A stretch of 64,000 bases of DNA from Schistocephalus solidus (taxonomy: Eukaryota > Platyhelminthes > Cestoda > Diphyllobothriidea > Diphyllobothriidae), in NCBI GenBank assembly GCA_017591395.1, contig WEDG01000728.1, forward strand, positions 1 to 64,000, written 5' to 3'. Numbering within the stretch: the stretch's first letter is position 1; each line of letters begins with the position of its first letter. The notes beneath the pieces were generated by a model. The model searched no databases, was not told the DNA's origin, and saw only the letters and a program-made list of their open reading frames with translations. The translations under genes and the position numbers were made by a program. This document shows, piece after piece, positions 57,140 through 64,000 of the stretch.

Positions 57140-59136
57140 TTTTCTCGCGTGGTCGGGTCGTGAACATTTGCGTTTTCCATGCCAGCAAGATCTCTACGAG
57201 GATGCATTAAGTTTTAACGAGCAGCTTAAATTATCAAGCGAATAGTTAACTGAGCACAAAAAGAAGTGCTTTTCTGAACCGAATTCACTATCAAATGTTA
57301 GTACGAAGCAAAGAATGCTGCAGCCTTTGAAGTGAGTTTGCCAGTGGTTCTCCGTTCCTTCCTGATGTAGACACATTTCCTGGCGAGAGACTGTTTTCTG
57401 AAACCCGTATGAGGCAGGATCCAAATGAAGCTGAGTTAGCTTATTATTCAAGATTCCGATATCAATTTCGTGTGCCTGAATATCACAATGTCTATAAACA
57501 ATTATAGGCTGATCCTGATAAACAGACAATATGTGATCCAATGACAACTTATTTCGTTGAGTCCTGACTTTGGGAACAGATTATTGGCCAAAAATCAAAA
57601 GCTTGGAGACGAGCGAATTTCAATCGGAAGTCCAACACCGCCGCAATAGAAACAATATGAGAAATAAATGCGCCTATTCGTTCAAAACGACTTTTAAAAA
57701 ACAACAAATGATAGGAAGAATATACAGGAACGACTCGGCCGTTTGTAGAGGTCAAAGGTCTTGGATAACTTCAGATCTTCAAGGGGTTGTGCACTTTTGG
57801 TTCACTGAGCGGTTTTCAGTATTTATTGGTGCAGAGGCTGTTTTATCAAGTCAACGAAGGTGATAAACAAGTTCCAAATTGATGTCGTTTTGTGAGGTAA
57901 TTCGGCACAAGAAAAATTCCTAAAAATTCCAAAGAGCAATTGCGTTCGTGCAATGGCAGCTTTAATGTCAGGATCAAAACAAGCGAAGTGTTAACGGTTT
58001 TCAAACTGTCCAAGCCGGAGAACAAAAATATACGTAGTTCCTTTGCACACTATGACGTGAAACATATGAAAGTTACACAATTCAACAGTAGTTACTCATT
58101 TAGTGATAAAGTAAAAGTCTATTGACGTACAGACCGCGGATTGTGTATGCAACACAGTTGTGAACTGAAGCCTTCCTAAAGAAGAACAGTTATGGAGAAC
58201 TACTTTCTGATTCCCTGAAAGACAATGTCAAAAGGGCAACATTTAATTACCAGAAGCATTAAAAAAATTTGAATGTGAGAGCCAGAGCATAAAATTGTTA
58301 TAACCCGTTGAATGAAGCGATCATCTGATGAACCCGTGTATTGAAGTCAGTTAAGTTCAAGTTCAGTTCAATTTTCTTAAAGGAAAATATGCTTAAATCT
58401 TTGAGTAGCTTATTTGCAACGTAAATTTGGGCTGGTGTACGGGAAATCAGATGGGCAAGAATAGCTCAAAGGAGACCATGAAAAATATGATAATCTGAGC
58501 GTATGTTGCAGGTTTTACTAATTTGAAAAATAAAATTTTCAAGCTACCTTCCATTGATGGTCACGTCATGACATCTGCAGGGTTCGAACATCCCGACAGA
58601 GGAAAATAATTTCCCTTTATCCAGCCTTACGTGCTGATCAAGCCATTTTAAAGGGTCATCTCACCACCGGTCGTAGAAGAAAAGTTTTAAGAGTCAAGAA
58701 TCAGACTACATTTCAATCCCTTTAAAACGCGATGCGTTTTTATGAAACTCTTATACACTTCTCTATAAAACAAGGTGAGAGGTACATGATTGCTAGGTCT
58801 GTGTCATATGGCAAAGATCTTTGACCCTTAACAAGTTTGGTGCCCATACTTAGAACTCTTTCCAGACTAATTCAACCTCGAAGGCCACGTTCTCCAGGCT
58901 TGTATGCCATATCCCAAATAAAATCTCACAAATTTTCCAAAAATCTTGGCTAATATGTCTTCATTACAATCAATAAATGCTCTGCTGCGTGCACGGGACA
59001 TAGGCCGTACACCTTTTGCCCCTCATGAGCAATGCGAGGATAGTTGTAAGGATTTCATCGTCAGCAAAAGGAGTTACTTTTGGAATTCGAGGTTTTAAAA
59101 AGTTAGGTCTGCGAGAGGGTTATTTAGTGTTAAGGT
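57140..59136. other. Intergenic, nothing recognised
   Basis: AT-rich sequence with no convincing frame, RNA gene or repeat. Confidence 0.4.
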
Positions 59137-59768
59137 ACCCCCTGTTGTGTGAAATCCTGGTGCTTGTGTTTGGGGGGCCAGGTCATGTACGTAGTACACG
59201 TAGATGAGGTCACCAGCAGCTGCGCCCGCTTCCGCATCAGACAACTGACCGGCTCGGACAGTGGTCTGATTGTGGGGGTGGGGGAGAGAGTGAGGTCGAC
59301 AGCTCAGCGCATATTCCTCACTATAAACAATCTGATGCGCTTGAAACTATCACGGTGCGCTAAAAGCCGTGGCTTGGAAGGTTGCCAACTAACGGGATAA
59401 CTCGGACCACGTGGTCAGCCCAATGTGTGTTTTGTGTGGAGTGGCTGACTGGCGGACTGAGAGTCAGGTTGCAATGGCTCCTTCTTAATGTAGCCTTTAT
59501 GGCACTCCCACTCCGTGGGATCCGAGCCAGGTGTGGTGGCACGCCAAGGGGCGGCTCTGGCCGCGCCAGCCACCTGCGCCCTCTCCAATCTCCGGTCTTC
59601 TTGACTCTGTCTTGACACCGGGCTCAGGTGGGGGAGGAGGAGAGAGTGCGGTAGCTGCAGCGCAAGGCTACTATCACTTTAAACTAAATTACGCGCAAGT
59701 CACCGTCCCTGCACCACCTGGTGTGGAGCATACGTTGGACCTCGTCGAAATCGACGGTCGAACTGCCG
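59137..59768 (+). repeat. 630-bp repeat family, solo copy with 12-bp target-site duplication
   Basis: 632-bp copy flanked by the identical 12-mer TAGTGTTAAGGT at 59125-59136 and 59769-59780. The head is ACCCCCTGTTGTGTG...CCTGGTGCTTG. The body starts near 59233 and the end is GGTCGAACTGCCG. There are no terminal inverted repeats. The 12-bp duplication fits target-primed retrotransposition and defines both ends of the family. Confidence 0.9.
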
Positions 59769-59849
59769 TAGTGTTAAGGTGGGTTACCTGAGTTGCCTAG
59801 ACGATGTATGCTATACTTACCGACATTGAGCTGTAGGAGTCAATGATTT

Positions 59850-60290
59850 GACCTTACTTCAGTCGATTTAGTTTGATATTAAGTCTATCTTCCTATTTTC
59901 GGTTCCGGATTCCGCTCCAAATTCTCATGTCGTCAGCGTACATGGCTACTTCACAGTCCAATTTCCGTGATTAATCGTTCAGTTATACCAGTAATAAAAT
60001 AGGTCCCAGTACTGAACTCTGTGTAACTCATTCATTGCCGCATCAGGAATTGAATTCTCCTGATCGATGAGAAGACCTGGTACCGACCCACAAGTATAAT
60101 TGAAATCTAGTTGTGGAAATTGTATATAAATAGGTTTATTGATTGGGCACTTCTTGGGCACCGTCAAATCCGATACTTTCTGCTTCTATAACAGACTCCG
60201 TTTTTCCATCGTAACAAATTCATTTTTAAAATCGATGCAAATGATATTAACTGCATGCCTATTCTCAAGAGGTAGGGTCTAGCTCATGAG
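59850..60290 (-). pseudogene. CR1-like RT remnant, catalytic part
   Basis: Minus-strand reading gives a motif A relic (VNIICIDFKNEF, about 60260-60225), PKKCPINKPIYIQF, then SSVLGPILLLV (about 60015-59985) and MYADDMRIWSGIRNRK (about 59945-59900) with the catalytic aspartates visible. Stops and frameshifts throughout. It belongs with 61037-61345, from which it is separated by SINE insertions. Confidence 0.7.
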
Positions 60291-60299
60291 AGATTGCAG

Positions 60300-60560
60300 A
60301 GTGATCGCTAACGTAACTTTCTCGTCCCGATCTGCCTTGGGGCTCACTTTCGATTCCCGCCAACAGTCACACAGTGGCTAGTCGTAGTAAAAGCAGATAA
60401 ACAATGCCAACAAAGACGAAACCGGAATTGCAATTTCTAGCTCATTAGTCATCATTTGCCAGTCATACCCAATTGGAACTGACGCCCTGTTGATAAAAAT
60501 TACAACGCTCTAAGCAATGAGCCACGGACTCGTTGTCCTGTCGGTTCCGATCGGGACTAT
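60300..60560 (-). repeat. tRNA-derived SINE copy
   Basis: Minus copy: leader GGACAACGAG, A-box-like TCCGTGGCTCATTGC, diverged body and tail GGCTAGTCG-side near 60370. Confidence 0.7.
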
Positions 60561-60589
60561 TGACTTACATTCGTTGCTGAACGCACATC

Positions 60590-61035
60590 GATTGCTAACG
60601 GAAATCATTTGTTCCGTTCTGCCTTGAGGCTCACTCTCGAGCCCAGCCACCAGCTGCACAGTGGCAAGTAGTAGAATATACAGCCAAATATTGCTAGCAA
60701 AGACAAGGGAGATTGGAATGGTCATTTCTGACTTATTAGCAATCGTCAGCCAGTTATATCTAACCCTAGGGGGTGCCCCACCCGAGGCACCAATCCGCAA
60801 CCAGTTGATCAGAAGTCCAAAACTCTAACCATTGAGCACCACCCGGGGTAAGTGATGAGTGGCTGATAACGGTTTATGAGCCAGTTATGGCTATTCCAGT
60901 CTCCCTTGCCTTCGTCAGCATTGATAATATACCTTTTTACTACTACCGGCCGTTGTGCGGCTGTAAGCGTGGCTCAAAAGTGAACCCCAGAGCAGAGCGC
61001 AACGAGTGACTTCTGTTAGCTTTCGGTGAGCCTTC
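60590..61035. repeat. Inverted head-to-head SINE pair
   Basis: Minus copy about 60590-60835 (tail CGGAACAAATG..., body CTGACGATTGCTAATAAG in sense, head up to TGCTCAATGG). It runs directly into a plus body and tail about 60836-61035 (AGTGGCTGATAACGG, CCAGTCTCCCTTGCC, TTGTGCGGCTGTAAGCG). Confidence 0.75.
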
Positions 61036-61036
61036 T

Positions 61037-61345
61037 TCAAGGAATGTCAATATTCCAGATTACAGAGTATTTATCATACAGCGTCTGCCTTTCAAGAACC
61101 CATGTTGACACGTCAATAGCAGGTTGCGAACCTTTATGTATTGCACCAGTGTGCTCTTTATAATACGCTCTTTCAATTTGATACAAATACATGTCAAGCT
61201 TATGGCACTGTTCGTTCTTCAACGACGCCCGGCTCCTGCTCTTGTGTAGGAGAGTTAGATGCGCCAGATTCAAATCAACAGGAAATGTTCCGGAGTCAAA
61301 TGAAGTTTGAAAGAGCATTGACAGAAGTAAAGGTAGATAGATAGA
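61037..61345 (-). pseudogene. CR1-like RT remnant, N-terminal part
   Basis: Minus strand gives LLLSMLFQTSFDSGTFPVDL then NLAHLTLLHKSRSRASLKNE, the region before RT motif 1, and in another frame LVQYIKVRNLLLTCQHGFLK. The continuation (motifs A-C) is found beyond the SINE cluster at 59850-60290. Confidence 0.72.
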
Positions 61346-62759
61346 TGTTTTATTTGGGCACCCGGAAGGGCACTGTCTCAAGAAAAAAAACTAAAATAGA
61401 ACGAATTCCAAATCGTGTACAGTTAGTTATTAATAGTAGGTCAACTTTTTGGTGATTAAAAATGACACAAATTAGCGTGGTCAAAAAATATAAAAAAGAG
61501 CAGACAGTGAAAAAACTCCTTGGGCATTTTTATGGAAAATACATATGTTGAATGAGGTTTGTGGGTTTTTAAGCAGAAAAAAACTGTAATTCCTGGAAGA
61601 AAAACATACGCGTTAGTAGGACCGACATGCTGATGAGAGCGTACGGAGGGTTCAAAACGCTCCTCATCTTTGGAGAAATCATGTTACGACAAAGGCTACT
61701 TATTATCACCGCAGGTGTGATCTAAATGCATATCTACTACCCATAAGCGTAACCGTTGCGGATGTTAGACAGGGAAAACTTCGCAGGCATCATCCGTACG
61801 CTTAGCGTTAAACAAGGGAAGTACCGTAGAGATCGTGAAGGTCATGGTAGAATTGTCAGGGAAGCAACCAGAATACTCTCATTGCTGATTTCTCAAACCA
61901 CCGACAGAGGCACCTGAAATAATCGTCATCAGTCCGTTTAGGATCAACACCGGGAAGAAGGTTAGGGCCACAAGCACCATAACCTTAAGGCACGGCAGAT
62001 TCGATGGCGGACGAGGTTGTAGCAGTTTGCAAAGGGTCAAGAAAGAGAAGAACTGCGAAGACCGAGGAAACCATTGGAGTCGTCATTATTTCCGAATGAT
62101 GGTCAAAATCAAAAAAGGACAAAAACTGGCTGCGAAGAACATCATTTTTAAAAAAGGAGGTGCAGGGAAACAAATCAGTTTGGCGAGGACATATAAGTAG
62201 CAGGGTAGGTTGCTTCTGAGCGTAGTATCAGTATCAGTATATTTGAGGGAGATTTAGGTGAGTTACCTCTGAATTCCCTATTTTTCACATGCATGTTGTT
62301 CCATCAAAATATGGTATATCAGTTTTTTGGCAAGACAAATTGATATGAGCTAACAGGATGGAACATAGTTGAAAAAGAGCAGACAGTGAAAAAACCTCCC
62401 TGTGATTTTTAAGGGAAAAAAATCTGTCATCCTTGGGGGGGAAGGGGTCCAACGGGAAAGGGTCATTGTGGAGGTCACCTGGACCATCACCGATGTGCAG
62501 AAGATGCAGCCAGTCACTCCCATTGCTGAATGCAGTCCACCTACTGGTGTCAAAGGAAGAAATATCCGCCCAGATCGTCCTCGGTCCGCTGCGGTTCAAG
62601 ACAACGGAGAACGTTTAGAGACCACATGGACTATTACCGCCAGGTTCGGCTGGCGCGAGCACTCATGGTGTCACCAAGGTGTGCAGATAGCCAAGCAGGG
62701 AAGACCTCAGGGACCTTCGCATGGGAATTATGGGAGAGAGCGTGAGTCGTAGGATGAAA
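61346..62759. other. Region with a duplicated ~120-bp segment
   Basis: Segments near 61440-61560 and 62315-62440 share order and sequence (AAAGAGCAGACAGTGAAAAAA plus flanks) as direct repeats. A short ATAGATAGATG run with TTTATTTGGGCACCCGG at 61337-61365 looks like the tail of a minus-strand LINE. No gene is supported. Confidence 0.45.
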
Positions 62760-64000
62760 AGAATACATAAATAAATGTTACTCAAATATAGCAAGTAATA
62801 TTCTAAATGCCTTTTATGGCGTCGCCCTTGCAGCTTTCAGCTCGTGATGTAGCCCTCACGGTTATAACGATCCAACTTTCGCTTAAAAGCCTCTAGGGAT
62901 TCCAACATGACAACAACCAGAGGAAGATTATTCCAAGTTTCGACCACTCTTTTGGAGAAAAAGTACTTCACAGTGGTTAACCTAGCCCCAGTCACACGTT
63001 ATTTGAGAGGAAGACCTCTCAAGTTCGTTGTTCTTGCTAACTCGAAGAAATCACCTGAGGTATGACAGCTGTCCTGAACGTGTAATATGCGGAATGTTAG
63101 TATATGGTTTCCCCGAAGCTGACTATAGTGCAAGGGAAAGAGATTGAGATTAGACAGCCATGTTTCATAGGGCTTTGAGTCCCGGCCAAGGACAAGCTTG
63201 GTTGCTCTTCCTTGGACTCTTTCGAGGATGTTGATGTCCTTCACCACCCAGGGTCTCCAAGCTTGGACCGAGGACTCCAACTGCGGTCGCACGAAGGTTC
63301 CTAAGACTTTGGTGAAGCAGTCGTCATTGAAAGCTGAAAAAGCTCGTTTGACGAGGTACAGAATCGACATCGCTGACTTCGCTACCTTTGCGCAATGCAG
63401 GGAGGGCTTGAGCGAGGACATGATTCAGACTCCCAGGTCCTTTTGGGCATCCACTTCTTTCACTGGTATGGCATTTAGTCTGTAAACCGTACGATTCGAA
63501 GGATTGCTTTTCCCGACTCGTATGATGCTGCAATTGCTCTCATTGAACGGTAAGAGTCAGTCCTTTGACCATTTCTTGAGTCGATTGAAGTTTGCCTGCA
63601 AGCTCTCTTCGTCAGCCGCCGTTTGAATGACGAGCCAAAGTTTGAGATCATCGGCAAACATGGCAATATCCCAGTCCAGTTCGCTGGCGCAATCGTTGAT
63701 GTAGACAATGAACAAAATAGGGCCGAGAACAGAGCCTTGGGGAACACCACTCTCAACCTCAAACTTGGCCGAAATGTTTGTCGCTGATATGGACAGTTTG
63801 CAAATGGCCGATTACGAAGTTTTCTATCCATGTCAGAGGTCTACTGCTGACTCCTATGCGGCTGAGTTTATAAAGCAGGCAGTGGTGCGGCACGCTATTA
63901 AAAGCCTTTTTTAAGTCGATATAGACTGCGTGCACCGTATTTCCTCTATCGACCACTTCAGTCCAACGTTCTAAACAGTAGAGCAAATTTGTGACACAGA
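62760..64000 (-). mobile_element. LINE-5: CR1-like RT, cut by the window edge
   Basis: Minus-strand CR1-like RT running off the right edge. 63759-63986 gives YCLERWTEVVDRGNTVHAVY, LKKAFNSVPHHCLL (motif A region) and RPLTWIENFVIG. After a frameshift near 63765 the frame gives VESGVPQGSVLGPILFIVYI and AMFADDLKLWLV. Stops then follow after WSKD and DLGV, and 62999-63421 gives FVRPQLESSVQAWRPWVVKD and ARTTNLRGLP. It is a relative of LINE-4, not a copy. Its 5' part lies outside the window. Confidence 0.87.

Noticed and set aside
58325..58350. CTGATGA as another hammerhead core
   Set aside because: No GAAA box or pairing stem follows at a suitable distance.
1..64000. CRISPR arrays, operons, bacterial promoters or rRNA genes
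   Set aside because: No regularly spaced short repeats, no clustered co-directional intact frames and no rRNA-like sequence were seen. The content is eukaryotic.

Overview
The window is animal nuclear DNA and has no bacterial gene organisation. It carries one split host gene with GT-AG introns, one intact tRNA gene, and dense layers of decayed retroelements: an LTR/gypsy remnant, two kinds of LINE, Penelope-like elements, a tRNA-derived SINE and a roughly 630-bp non-autonomous repeat. LINEs that pair an AP-endonuclease and reverse transcriptase with a C-terminal run of C2H2 zinc fingers, together with CR1-like LINEs and GIY-YIG Penelope elements, resemble what I know from flatworms. I infer a diphyllobothriidean tapeworm (Schistocephalus/Spirometra type). 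This rests on protein recognition only.

Layout. 1-1410: gypsy pol remnant. 1411-2627: tandem copies of the 630-bp repeat. 2627-5235 (-): 5'-truncated zinc-finger LINE-1. 6900-7550: Penelope-like fragment. 9000-9995: AT-rich repeat. 9996-14250 (+): decayed but nearly full-length zinc-finger LINE-2, followed by a 630-bp repeat copy. 15.8-22 kb: SINE copies, two as head-to-head inverted pairs. 22.5-25.5 kb: three Penelope-like remnants. 28.4-52.4 kb (-): a CoREST/RCOR corepressor gene with eight coding exons and 630 residues. Its 13.4-kb intron 6 holds LINE-3, a split repeat, a 54-bp perfect palindrome and a tRNA-Ile(UAU) gene. 52.6-57 kb (-): CR1-like LINE-4, ending about 285 bp upstream of the RCOR start codon. 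59.1-59.8 kb: a solo 630-bp repeat with a 12-bp target-site duplication. 59.85-61.35 kb: a CR1-like fragment split by a SINE cluster. 62.76-64 kb: another CR1-like LINE running off the window.

How the parts relate. The RCOR exons join with matching phase at every junction and encode ELM2, SANT1, linker and SANT2, followed by AT-hook-like tails. Exons 4-6 of RCOR total 717 nt with phase 0 at both ends. They are flanked by inverted copies of the same ~800-bp repeat in introns 3 and 6. That arrangement is predicted to favour back-splicing. The SINE body also fits a hammerhead-like fold, which is a candidate only. All retroelement reading frames here carry frameshifts, stops or lost catalytic residues, so none is likely to be autonomous. 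The exception I cannot judge is the element cut by the right window edge.
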